A stretch of 64,000 bases of DNA from Triticum aestivum (lineage: Eukaryota > Streptophyta > Magnoliopsida > Poales > Poaceae): assembly GCF_018294505.1 (NCBI RefSeq), contig NC_057800.1:159194323-159258322 (forward strand), in the 5' to 3' direction. Below, piece after piece: positions 22,538 through 32,502 of the stretch. The translations under genes were made by a program, and so were the position numbers. The notes beneath the pieces were generated by a model. It was not told the DNA's origin and made no database searches. It saw only the letters and a list, made by a program, of their open reading frames with translations. Numbering within the stretch: position 1 is the stretch's first letter; every line of letters begins with the position of its first letter.

Positions 22538-23010
22538 TGTTGGTGTCAAAACCGGCGGATCTCGGGTAGGGGGTCCCAAACTGTGCGTCTAAGGCGGATG
22601 GTAATAGGAGGCAGGGGACACGATGTTTTACCCAGGTTCGGGCCCTCTTGATGGAGGTAAAACCCTACGTCCTGCTTGATTTATTCTTGATGATATGAGT
22701 ATTACAAGAGTTGATCTACCACGAGATCGGAGAGGCTAAACCCTAAAATCTAGCCTATGGTATGATTGTATGTTGTCCTATGGACTAAAACCCTCCGGTT
22801 TATATAGACACCGGAGGGGGTTAGGGTTACACAAGGTCGGTTACAAAGGAGGAGATATCCATATCCGTACTGCCTAGCTTGCCTTCCACGCCAAGTAGAG
22901 TCCCATCCGGACACGAGACGAAGTCTTCAATCTTGTATCTTCATAGTCCAACAGTCCAGCCACAGGATATAGCCGGCTGTCCGGAGACCCCCTAATCCAG
23001 GACTCCCTCA
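22538..23010 (-). repeat. 5' LTR of C2
   Basis: 473 bp, reading TGAGGGAGTCCTGG...GACACCAACA on the minus strand; TATATAAA lies at about 22,799-22,806 (minus). The next internal bases are TTGGTGCTTTCATTGAGAG, shared with C1 and C3. Its R/U5 half matches the C1 LTR closely while the U3 half does not. Confidence 0.93.
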
Positions 23011-24310
23011 CCAGGCCTGGAGACGCGGGCAATCCTAAACGGGCCCTCCCGCATGGGTGAGAGCTTATGCAACCCTTCCCTAGAGAGCACCCGCCTCAGC
23101 GCGAGATCACCCACCTCGAGCGTCCTAGAGCGGATGCTGCGGCAGTGGTACCGCCGCAGCGCCTGCTGGTACCTTGCCGCACGGAATGAGGCTTGGCAGC
23201 GGCGTTCCTCCCCCGGCACGAGGTCCATCCCCCGCATGGCGTCCTGACGCGCCTCGTCGAACGCCAGGACCCACGCGGAGCAATGCTTGACCTTGTGAGG
23301 GAGAACCGCTTCAGCTCCATAGACGAGGAAGAACGGAGTCTCGCCCATTGTCTTGGTGGCGATGGTGCGGATGGACCACAGCATAGATTGGAGCTTGTCG
23401 TGTCATCCCCTGCCGCAGGCCTCGAGCTTCCTCTTGAAGGTCCTTGTCTTGAGGCCTCTCAGGACCTCCGCATTGGCGCGCTCAGCTTGGCCATTGCTTC
23501 TGGGGTGCACCACCAAGGCGTAGCATATCTGCGTTCCAAGATATCTGAAGTGATTGCTAGTGAACTATGAGCCGTTGTTGGTGATGATGTGATTAGGGAC
23601 TTCGAACCGGCTCACGAGGCCCTTGATGAGCTTGACGGCAGAGCCGGCTAGGATGGTGCAGACGGCTTCCACCTTCGCCCACTTGGTGAACTTGTCAATG
23701 GCAACGTAAAGGTAGCGGTAGCCCCCAGGTGCTCAAGGGAATGGACCCAGGATATCCAGCCCCCAGACCGCAAACGACCACGAGAGTGGGATGGTCTGGA
23801 GGCCCTGAGCAGGCTGGTGGATTTGCTTGGCATGGAACTGGCAGGCCTCGCAGGATTTCACCAGCTCGGTTGCGTCGCTGAGTGTCGTGGGCTAGTAGAA
23901 TCCGCTACGGAATGCCTTGCCCACCAAGGTGCGCGACGACAAATGATGCCTGCAGTTTCCGCCGTGTATGTCAGCTAATAGTTCATTCCCCTGCTCCCTG
24001 GAGATGCATTGCAAGAAAACATCATTCGGTTGCTTTCGGTATAGCTCACCATCCCGGATGTAGTAAGTTGTAGCCTGCCGAGCTATGCGCTCCGTGTCCT
24101 CCTCCTCCGGCAGGGCCTCTTGCAGCATGTACACCTCAAATTCTTCAGTCCAGCACCCCTCCTGGGGTTCAAGTGCGAGGAGCAGGCGCGCTCCTGAGGT
24201 CAGGCCGCAGGCGGGAGCTCCTGAGGTTGGTGGCGGGAGGAGCTCCTCCTGAGGTGGCATAGGCTCCGTAGCCGGAGGGGCCGCTAAAGGCTTGAAGAGC
24301 CGCTCCTCGA
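23011..24310 (-). pseudogene. Integrase of B (zinc-binding, core and C-terminal parts), degenerate
   Basis: On the minus strand, from right to left: the spacer and zinc-binding part with YYIRDGELYRKQPNDV (about 24,050) and a His/Cys arrangement around 23,840-23,980; the core, with WGLDILGPFP (about 23,750) carrying the first catalytic Asp and SNGQAERANAEVLRG (about 23,460-23,500) carrying the Glu; then the C-terminal part with TMGETPFFLVYGAEAVLP (about 23,330), cut by C2 at 23,010. Stops and frameshifts lie between the segments. The catalytic triad context is recognisable, but the protein is dead. Confidence 0.82.
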
Positions 24311-24320
24311 AGACGAACTG

Positions 24321-25425
24321 CTAGTCCAGCTCCAGAATTGGTCGGTTCTGCTGAATGGAGACCGGCGGCTTAATGGCCGACAAGGTATGCGGTTTAATAA
24401 GACCACTTTGTACTCCGACTGAAGGAAACATAGCATGATCCTCCATCTGGAGGGAGTGCTTCTCACGCTCCCCTGTAGGGGTGTGTGTCACGTATACCAT
24501 GTTCACTATTTTTACCTCAGGGGGAAATTGCTTCTGAACCCCGGTATTAGGTTGGTGAGTTTCTTCGTCATTGCTATCACTAGGCGGCCTCTTCCCCTTG
24601 TGTTCGGTGTTGAGCTTGTCGGCCTGCTTGAAGACCCAACAGCTTCTGTTGGTGTGATTAGCTGGTTTATCGGGGTTGCCATGAATCTGGCTGGGCCGAT
24701 CCAATATCTTGTCTAAATTGGATGATCCTTCTTTGTTTGCCTTGAATGGCTTTTTCCATTGACCGGGTTTGGATCCACTGAATCCAGCATGGACCGATGT
24801 GTCGTGCATTCTTTCTTTATCATTACGACGTTTGTGTTTGCTCCATCGTGGTTTTCCATTGCCATCTCGGACTTCGGAAGTTCCCGGATCACTGGCGCTG
24901 TTGCTTCTATGAGCGAGCCAGCTGTCTTCTCCTGCGCAAAAGCGGGTCATTAGAGCGGTAAGGGCTGACATGGATTTTGTTTTTTCTTGACCGATGTGGC
25001 GGGCGAGCCACTTGTCCCGGATGTGTGTTTGAAGGCCGCTAGGGCTTCCGTGTCCGGACAGTCGACGATTTGGTTATTTTTAACTAAGAACCTACTCCAG
25101 AGCTTCCTGGCTAACTCTCTGGGCTGTTGAACTATATGGCTTAAGTTATCGGCGTCTGGTGCCCGGACATATGTACCTTGGAAGTTGTCGTGGAAGGCGT
25201 CTTCCAAATCCTCCTAGCTGCCAATAGAGTTTTCGGGCTGACTGTTTAACCAGTGTCGAGCTGGACCTTTGAGTTTTAATGAGAGGTATTTGATGGCATG
25301 AAGGTCATCTCCGCGAGCCATGTGGATATGGAGAAGGAAATCCTCAATCCATACCACGGGATCAGTTGTTCCATCATATGATTCGATATTCATGAGTTTA
25401 AACTCTTCTGGGAATTCGTGCTCCG
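24321..25425 (-). pseudogene. Gag C-terminal half of C3, broken frames
   Basis: This continues the gag of 25,426-27,135. It includes the capsid-like stretch FHDNFQGTYVRAPDADN (about 25,160-25,200), a 216-codon open stretch from 24,971 to 24,321 with MTRFCAGEDSWLAH, and a Cys/His region SQIHGNPDKPANHTNRSCW, where the first Cys seen in C2 is Ser. Frameshifts lie near 25,030 and 25,220-25,420. The last residues (ILELD, stop at about 24,323) sit at the deletion junction with B. Confidence 0.75.
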
Positions 25426-27135
25426 TTACTTCGTCTGTGAAGAAAAGAGGGTGTGCGGCGCCTCTAGTTGGGCCACATTGTGACGTAGTTCCGATGGAGT
25501 CCGTCTACGGTTTTCGGCCCGGGTGTGACTGGGTTTGTCACGTCCGAATAGATAGCCTTCGTCACGTCCTTGCGATTTGTAGATCGATCTGGTATGTCCT
25601 GCTCTATTGTTCAGGTCCTGTCGAAGGTCATATGTGTGACCACAAGCTGTGTTGTCTCTGCCTTTACGGTGAGGTGGGGTGGGCTGGTGTTCGGCTTGAG
25701 TTGCCGCTTTGTCCCGACCGCATGGTGGTCGATTAGCCGCATTGTGCGGTGATGGTATGGGCTCCGGCGCCTCGTCATCGAACTGAGGTAGCAATTTGCG
25801 CTTTGGGTAAATTTTGGCTGGGCACTTGAGGCCATATTGTTCGGCTGCTAGGACATCAGTCCATCTATCATTGAGCAGATCTTGGTCAGCTTGAATCTGT
25901 TGTTGTTTCTTTTTCAGGCTCCTTGCAGTGGCTATTAGCCGGCGCTTAAAGCGCTCCTGCTCCTGAGGTTCCTCAGGCACGGTAAAATCCTCGCTGCCGA
26001 GGCTCGCCTCATCCTCGGAGAGCGCAACATAATTATTGTCCTCCGAGTCTTCGTGTGTGGCCTGTTTACCAGGGCTAACTGGCCCATCTTCCCGTTCATC
26101 CTGTTCAGCAGTTGCATCAACGGGGTCTTCGTTGTCTTCGGCACCTTCTGGAGTGTTATCTTCTCCTGTGCCGGTGTTGTTGTCTTTGCTGCGGCGTGAC
26201 TTAGAGCGGCACCGCTGACGCCGTTGATATGATTGTATCTCGGGAGGTTTATCCTCAACTTGATCTTCCTTGTCATCGCCGCTATTCTCTTTTGGTGCAT
26301 CCACCATGTATACATCATACGAGGAAGTGGCCGTCCAGCGTCTGGTAAACGGCGTATTTTGAGCCTCTTCTTCTCCGGCCTCCTCATCCATACAGTCAAT
26401 GTCGTCGGAGACGTAATCAAGCATGCCAGTTAAGTCTTCGACAGTGGCTACGAAGTGGGCGGTGGGTGGGAAGCGAAATTCTCCGTCATCAGCCTCCGGT
26501 TCAAAGCGGATACAATTTGGTTGTGGGCCCCCCGCTAAGGATAGTGCTCTTAATGAGTTTAACACGTCGCCCAAGGGAGAGTGTCGGAAGATGTCCACGG
26601 AGCTGAATTCGACGATCGATGATTGATAAAGCTCGACGTGCACGGACGCACAAGGTTTGGAGCCTGTAGCCGGAGACGAGTCCATGGTTCCGGTGACATA
26701 GATGTCACTTGAAGTTAAGTTTGTGTGCGGCTCCAACGTCACTGAGTCTGCGGCTTCCGCGGCGGGGTTGAGCTTCCCATCTTCGGATGGCATGATCTGC
26801 TCCAGATCTAGGGCCAGAGCAGCTACAAGTACTATCTCCTGCGTATGGACCGATGACAGATTTACGTCATGTTCATCATGGTGGCAGGGAGCGGCTGCCG
26901 TGGTCTCAAATCCGTCGAAGATCAAGTCTCCACGGATATCCGTGACGTAGTTCAAGCTTCCAAATCTGACCTGGTGGCCAAGGGCGTAGCTTTTGACCTG
27001 CTCTAGATGGCCAAGCGAGTTGGCCCGCAGTGCAAAGCCGCCGAACACGAAGATCTGTCCGGGGAGGAAGACTTCCCCTTGGACAGCGTAGTTGTAGATG
27101 ATTGAAGGAGCCATCAAACCTTTTGATGACAGCAT
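25426..27135 (-). CDS. Gag N-terminal half of C3, uninterrupted 569-codon frame
   Basis: This is the best-preserved copy of the family's gag start. It opens at 27,135, 26 bases inside the LTR; the likelier start is the MAPSII a few codons on, shared with C2. It contains the conserved FGGFALRANSLGHLEQ and GHQVRFGSLNY blocks, then a long acidic, Asp/Glu-rich region (about residues 90-380), then a basic stretch with QERFKRRLIATARSLKKKQ and LNDRWTDVLAAEQYGLKCP. The frame ends at a stop within the capsid-like part, so the product would be truncated. It is a structural (nucleocapsid precursor) protein by family; expression is not evident. Confidence 0.7.
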   Translation of the reverse strand: MLSSKGLMAPSIIYNYAVQGEVFLPGQIFVFGGFALRANSLGHLEQVKSYALGHQVRFGSLNYVTDIRGDLIFDGFETTAAAPCHHDEHDVNLSSVHTQEIVLVAALALDLEQIMPSEDGKLNPAAEAADSVTLEPHTNLTSSDIYVTGTMDSSPATGSKPCASVHVELYQSSIVEFSSVDIFRHSPLGDVLNSLRALSLAGGPQPNCIRFEPEADDGEFRFPPTAHFVATVEDLTGMLDYVSDDIDCMDEEAGEEEAQNTPFTRRWTATSSYDVYMVDAPKENSGDDKEDQVEDKPPEIQSYQRRQRCRSKSRRSKDNNTGTGEDNTPEGAEDNEDPVDATAEQDEREDGPVSPGKQATHEDSEDNNYVALSEDEASLGSEDFTVPEEPQEQERFKRRLIATARSLKKKQQQIQADQDLLNDRWTDVLAAEQYGLKCPAKIYPKRKLLPQFDDEAPEPIPSPHNAANRPPCGRDKAATQAEHQPTPPHRKGRDNTACGHTYDLRQDLNNRAGHTRSIYKSQGRDEGYLFGRDKPSHTRAENRRRTPSELRHNVAQLEAPHTLFSSQTK

Positions 27136-27161
27136 AGTGGAACTCTCAATGAAAGCACCAA

Positions 27162-27639
27162 TGTCGGTGTCAAAACCGGCAGATCTCGGGTAGGGGGTCT
27201 CGAACTGTGCGTCTAAGGTCGATGGTAACAGGAGACGGGGGACACAATGTTTACCCGGGTTGGGGCCCTCTCTATGGAGGTAATACCCTACTTCCTGCTT
27301 GATTGATCTTGATGAATATGAGTGTTACAAGAGTTAATCTACCACAAGATCGTAATGGCTAAACCCTAAAAGTCTAGCCTGTCTGACTATGATTATGAGG
27401 ATATATCTACAGACCTAGCCCTCCGGTTTATATAGACACAGGAGGGATCTAGGGTTACATAAGGTCGGTTACAAAGAAAGGAATCTTCGTATTTGGTCGC
27501 CAAGCTTGCCTTCCACGCCAAGGAGAGTCCCATCCGGACACGGGTAGAGTCTTCGGCCTTTGTATCTTCACAGCCCATCAGTCCGACCCATGTCTAATAG
27601 GTCAGACGCCCGAGGACCCCTTAGTCCAGGACTCCCTGA
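27162..27639 (-). repeat. 5' LTR of C3
   Basis: 478 bp, reading TCAGGGAGTCCTGG...GACACCGACA on the minus strand; the first bases TC replace the usual TG. It is more diverged from the C2 LTR than the two C2 LTRs are from each other, so C3 is a separate, older insertion. Confidence 0.88.
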
Positions 27640-29612
27640 CCGGGCTCCTGGGGCTGACGCCTTGATGCCCTCTTGGTGATATCATCAGCTTCCTTGTTTG
27701 TGCCGCGTGGCACATGCTACCGTTCTAGGCCCAAGAGTTGCTTCTCCATTTTGCGTACCTCCGCGAGGTACACCTCCATGTGCTCGTTCTTCGGCTCATA
27801 CACCTTGTTGGAAAAGTTGACGAGGAGTTGGGAGTCGCCCTTGATGGTGAGGCGCTTCACACCTAGGGCCACCGCAGCCTTAAGGACGGTGATCAACCCT
27901 TTGTTTTCCGTGATGTTGTTGGAGACCTTCTCGCCCCGCTGGAAGCAGATCTGCACTGCGTAGTAGAGCTTGTCCTGGGTGGGCGAAATGAGCACAGCTC
28001 CAGCCCCCGCGCCCTGGCACACAAAGGCGCCATCGAAGTATATGACCCAATCGTCTAGTGCTTCGCTCCCCGGCGAGAGAGACTGATCCTCGCCTGCTTC
28101 GGGCCCTAGAGCATCAGTCCATTCCGCCACAAAGTCAGCGAGCGCGGCTCCCTTGATGACCCTGGTGGTGCTGAACTCCAGCTGGAAGGCCTGCGGCTCG
28201 ATGTTCCACTCAGCGACCCTCCCCGCTGCGTTGGGGCTTCGAAGTACCCTCTCCAGCGCGTAAGCTGACATGACCTTGATGGGGTGGCCTTGAAAGTAGT
28301 GGCGTAACATGCGCGAGGCCACGAGGAGCACCAGCAGAAGCTTCTGCGGCATGGGGTAGCGTGCCCGCGCGTCTCACAACACCGTGTTGACGAAGTACAC
28401 CAGGTGTTCGACGAGGGCAGAAGTGTTGGTGGAGTCCGAGATCTCCTGAGGCTGGGGTGCTCCCTAAGGCTGGGGGACCTCTGGAGTTTGGTCGCCTATT
28501 GGGGCTACCGCGGCCTCAGGAGCACCGTCTTGTGGTGCCCGATCATCTGCTGGCTCTGCTGTGGCTTTAGGGGCGCCGTCCTGGTGCTGCACCATCCTGA
28601 CCGGATGCACGGCGTCGGGTGGCAGGCTCTTGACCTGGCGCTCCTCCCGGACGACCACCAACGCTGCGCTACCGAAATGAGGTGTGGCGGTCAGGTAAAG
28701 CACCAGAGGCTCGAGAGAACGAGGCACCACCATCACCGGTGGGCTGGTTAGGTATCTCTTGAGGTCTTGAAATGCCACGTCGGCCTCCGAAGTCTACTCG
28801 AATGGGCCCTTCTTCTTCATCAGCTTGAAGAACGGGAGGGTGCGCTCCCCCACCTTGGAGACAAAGCGCCCAGGTGAGGTTACGCAGCCCGCGAGTTTTT
28901 GCATTTCCTTGAGAGTCTGCGGCGGGCTCATGTCTTCTATTGCTTTGACCTTCTCTGGGTTCGCCTCGATCCCCTGTGCGACACGAGGAAACCCAGCAGC
29001 TTGCCGGAGGGGACGCCAAACACGCATTTTTCCAGGTTGAGCCGCAGATCTACCTTGCGCAGGCTGGCAAAAGTCTCCTCCAGATCCTGAATGAGGGTCC
29101 TAGCCTCCCGAGATTTTACCACAATGTCGTCGATGTAGGCTTCAGCATTCCTCCGGAGCTGTTGGCCTAGAGCGATGTGCATCAGCCGCTGGAAGGTCGC
29201 CCCAGCGTTACGCTGCCCAAACGGCATGCAGGTGTAGCAGTACACCCCGCACGGGGTTAATAATGTCATCTTCTCTACATCCTCCACCGCCATCTTGATC
29301 TGGTGGTAACCTGAGAAGGCATCTAGGAAACACAATAGGTCGCACTCGGCGGTGGAGTCGATGATCTGATCGATGCGTGGAAGCGGGAACGGGTCCTAAG
29401 GGAAGGCCTTGTTGAGGTTGGTGAAGTCGACGCACATGCGTTCCTTCCCGCCGTTCTTGGGCACGATGATGGGGTTTGCCAGCCACTCCGGGTATCGGAC
29501 TTCGCGGATGACACCCGCCGCCTGTAGCTTGTGGGTTTCCTGGACGATGAAGGACTACTTCTCTGTGGACTGTTGTCGCGCCTTCTACTTCACTGGGCGC
29601 ACATTGGGGCAC
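27640..29612 (-). pseudogene. Reverse transcriptase and RNase H of B, degenerate
   Basis: Read on the minus strand from 29,612: the RT palm with FLDAFSGYHQIKMA (about 29,310-29,330), PFGQRNAGATFQRLM, and the catalytic YIDD at 29,126-29,137, both Asp intact; the thumb with LEKCVFGVPSGKLLGFLVS; a connection with a Gln/Pro/Ala-rich insert (28,440-28,620); and an RNase H domain at 28,352-27,717 with YFDGAF (28,021-28,040) and GDSQLLVNF. Frameshifts and stops separate RT fingers, palm and connection. The RNase H tail is followed at once by the C3 LTR at 27,639. Confidence 0.88.
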
Positions 29613-30544
29613 ACCCTCAAGTGGTGCTCGATTACTCCCCTTGGGACCCCCACCAGCCGCTTGGGCTCCCAGGTGAATACCTCCTTGTTCGCGCGCAGGA
29701 ATTTCACCAGTGCCTCTTCTTGGTCCGGGTTGAGGTTGGCGCCTATGGTGAAGGTGGCTCCCGAGGCCCCATCATCGTCGAGCAGTGCTTGCTTCGTGTT
29801 GGCCCGATCTTGCGAGAATAACTGCTTCTTCTTCGCCGGCGCAGCCCCCTGGGCCCCAAGTGCTACTTCACTTGCGGGGTGCGCCGCCACCGCGGCCCTG
29901 AAGGCGAGCTTGAGGGCCGTCAAGGCCTCCTTGGTGTCTCCAGTCACGGTGAGGACGCCGTTGCTCCCCGGCATCTTCATGAGGTTGTATGCAGGGTGAG
30001 TTGCTGCCATGAACTGAGCCAGGGCTGGGTACCCGAGGATGGTGTTGTACGGGAGGCCGATGCGAGCGATGTCGAAGTCGATAAGCTCAATGCAGTAGTT
30101 ATCACGGGTGCCGAAGGTGACGGGGAGGCGGATCTGCCCTAGGGGGCTGGTGGAACCACCGCCAACTCCGGAGAAGGGCTTGGTGTGACGGAGCCGGCCG
30201 TGCGGTATGTGGAGCAAGCTGAAAGCTTCCACGAAGAGCACGTTGAGGCTAGCCCCGCCGTCGATGAGGGTCTTGGTTACCGCCATGTTGCAGATGATGG
30301 GTGTGCAAAGCATCGGGAGCGCGCCCGAGCCGGTGGTGGTCGCCGGATGGTCCCCCGAGTTGAAGGTGAGGTCGGCCTTGGGCGCCGCCCATCCCGGGGA
30401 GGTCCCTGCTGTATAGAGGCGGGGCCCATTTGACGGAACAACTGCTTGACGTCGCGATCTGAGGGCAGTGCCTGCGAGTCGTCGAGGATGGCTGCAACGG
30501 CGAGGGGCACTGGTGCTGCGAAGCGCGCGACGAAGAGACCGCAC
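29585..30544 (-). pseudogene. Protease-containing frame of B
   Basis: A frame of 319 codons whose useful part runs from about 30,430 to 29,585. It contains KTLIDGGASLNVLF (catalytic Asp codon near 30,263) and LPYNTILGYPALAQFMA, the retropepsin-like signature of plant gypsy elements, and then a linker leading to RT. The first part of the frame, right of 30,430, is out-of-frame gag and not meaningful. Zinc-knuckle coding normally expected between capsid and protease is absent. Confidence 0.75.
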
Positions 30545-30835
30545 AACTCTTCCCAGGAGGCCATTGAGGATCCTAGCAGGATGAGCAGCCAGGCGCGCGG
30601 CACGCCGGCTAGGGCCATGGGAAACCAGTTGGCCATGACCTTGTCATCGCCTCCCGCTTCCCGAACGGCCTCCTCGTACACCAGCAGGAAAGCTGCTGGA
30701 TCCGCCGCGCCATCGTAGCAAGGCGGCATATCCGGCTTGAACTTCTGCGGCCACTGCACCTTTTGTAAGGTGGGGGTGAAGGCCCGGAGGCCCATGGTGC
30801 CTCTACGCACGCCCGTCGATCCAGCTGGTGGGGCG
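30277..30835 (-). pseudogene. Gag capsid part of B
   Basis: It encodes a capsid-like stretch with PPCYDGAADPAAFLLVYEEAV and WEELCGLFVARF (about 30,530-30,740), as in Retrotrans_gag domains. The protein then shifts frame near 30,430 straight into the protease. The first codons are on the other side of the solo LTR: an ATG at 32,415-32,413 followed by codons for Ala-Gly-Ala, continued after the insertion at 30,840. Confidence 0.75.
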
Positions 30836-30840
30836 GCGCC

Positions 30841-32404
30841 TGATACGTCTCCAACGTATCTATAATTTTTGATTGCTCCATGCTATATTATCTACTGTTT
30901 TGGACTATATTGGGCTTTATTTTCCACTTTTATATTATTTTTGGGACTAACCTATTAACCGGAGGCCCAGCCCAGAATTGTTGTTTTTTGCCTATTTTAG
31001 TGCTTCGAAGAAACGGAATATCAACCGGAGTCCAAACAAAATAAAACCTTCGGGAACGTGATTTTCTCACCGAACGTGATCCAGGAGACTTGGACCCTAC
31101 GCCAAGGAACAAAAGAGGCAGTCACGAGGGTGGGGGCGGCCCCCCCTAGGGCGCGCCCCCTGCCTCGTGGGCCCCTCGATGCTCCACCGACGTACTTCTT
31201 CCTCCTATATATACCTACGTACCCCCAAACAAACAGATACGGAGCGAAAAACCTAATTCCACCACCGCAACTTTCTGTATCCACGAGATCCCATCTTGGG
31301 GCCTGTTCCGGAGCTCCGCCGGAGGAGGGCCGTCATCACGGAGGGCTTCTACATCATCATAGCCTCTCCGATGAAGTGTGAGTAGTTTACCTCAGACCTT
31401 CAGGTCCATAGTTAGTAGCTAGATGGCTTCTTCTCTCTCTTTGAATCTCAATACAAAGTTCTCCCCCTCTCCTGTGGAGATCTATTCGATGTAATCTTCT
31501 TTTTGCGGTGTGTTTGTTGGGATCGATGAATTGTGGGTTTATGATCAAGTCTATCTATGAATAATATTTGAATCTTCTCTGAATTCTTTTATTATGATTG
31601 GTTATCTTTGCAAGTCTCTTCGAATTATCCGTTTGGTTTGGCCAACTAGATTGGTAGTTCTTGCCATGGGAGAAGTGCTTAGCTTTGGGTTCGATCTTGC
31701 GGTGTCCTTTCCCAGTGACAGAAGGGGCAGCAAGGCACGTATTGCATCATTGTCATTGAGGATAACAAGATGGGGTTTATTTCATATTGCATGAATTTAT
31801 CTCTCTGCATCATGTCATCTTGCTTAAGGCGTTACTCTATTTTTAACTTAATACTCTAGATGCATGCTGGATAGCGGTCGATGAGTGGAGTAATAGTAGT
31901 AGATGCAGAATCATTTCGGTCTACTTGTCACGGACGTGATGCCTATATACATGATCATGCCTAGATATTCTCATAACTATGCTCAATTCTGTCAATTGCT
32001 CAACAGTAATTTGTTCACCCACCGTAGAATACTTATGCTCTTGAGAGAAGCCACTAGTGAAACCTATGGCCCCCGGGTCTATTCTCATCATACCAATCTC
32101 CATCACTTTAATCTTGCTTTGTTTTTACTTTGCTTTTACTTTTTACTTTGCATCTTTATACCAAAAATACCAAAAATATTATATCTATCAGATCTCACTC
32201 TCGTAAGTGACCGTGAAGGGATTGACAACCCCTAATCGCGTTGGTTGCGAGTAGCTATCGTTTTGTGTAGGTACGAGGGACTTGAGCGTAGCCTCCTACT
32301 GGATTGATACCTTGGTTCTCAAAAACTGAGGGAAATACTTACGCTACTCTGCTGCATCATCCTTTCCTCTTCGGGGAAATCCAACGCAAGCTCAAGAGGT
32401 AGCA
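30841..32404 (+). repeat. Solo LTR of the element A family (Sabrina-like)
   Basis: 1,564 bp from TGATACGTCTCC to GTAGCA, flanked by the perfect 5-bp duplication GCGCC (30,836-30,840 and 32,405-32,409). It is a single LTR with no interior, hence a product of LTR-LTR recombination. It is the opposite orientation to the LTR at 476-2,045 and similar along its whole length. TATATATA lies at about 31,206. The insertion splits codon 4 of the gag of B. Confidence 0.96.
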
Positions 32405-32502
32405 GCGCCCGCCATGAGAGCCGAACGGAGAGACGAAGTGGGCGGAGCGGCGGAACAAGCGGAGAGGCGGAGCTCCGGAGCACCCCTACCTGGCGCGCCA
32501 AA
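32405..32502 (-). other. Leader, primer-binding site and gag start of B
   Basis: Immediately inside the 5' LTR the minus strand reads TTTGGCGCGCCAGGTAGGGG, the usual primer-binding context of many Triticeae gypsy elements (about 32,483-32,502). The gag ATG follows at 32,415-32,413, only about 90 bases from the LTR, and is separated from the rest of gag by the solo LTR. Confidence 0.75.

Larger units (their letters stand above)
14059..23010 (-). mobile_element. Non-autonomous gypsy-type element C2 with antisense gene
   Basis: This is a minus-strand LTR element: the 5' LTR is at 22,538-23,010 and the 3' LTR at 14,059-14,356, the latter truncated by the CACTA end. Going from the 5' LTR, the interior holds a broken gag-protease (22,511 down to 19,182), a non-coding stretch, and then a gene on the opposite (plus) strand (14,912-17,974). 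No reverse transcriptase or integrase is present, although about 8 kb of interior is intact in length. It is inserted in the integrase C-terminal region of element B; CCAGG follows the LTR at 23,011-23,015, and the partner duplication should lie beyond the CACTA element. Confidence 0.88.
24311..27639 (-). mobile_element. Element C3, truncated C2 relative (5' LTR and gag only)
   Basis: A minus-strand element with its 5' LTR at 27,162-27,639, the leader TTGGTGCTTTCATTGAGAG and gag; then the sequence passes directly into integrase text of B at about 24,300-24,330. Protease, any antisense gene, the 3' LTR and the left target duplication are missing, so a deletion through the element and into its left border has occurred. 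CCGGG follows the LTR on the right (27,640-27,644) and would have been the target duplication. Confidence 0.82.

Noticed and set aside
23193..23570. 125-codon plus-strand frame
   Set aside because: Antisense shadow of the B integrase, which has clear motifs on the minus strand.
31903..32235. 110-codon frame in the solo LTR, also present at 670-978 in the other LTR
   Set aside because: It lies in the LTR R/U5 part, begins and ends differently in the two copies, and has no protein family resemblance.
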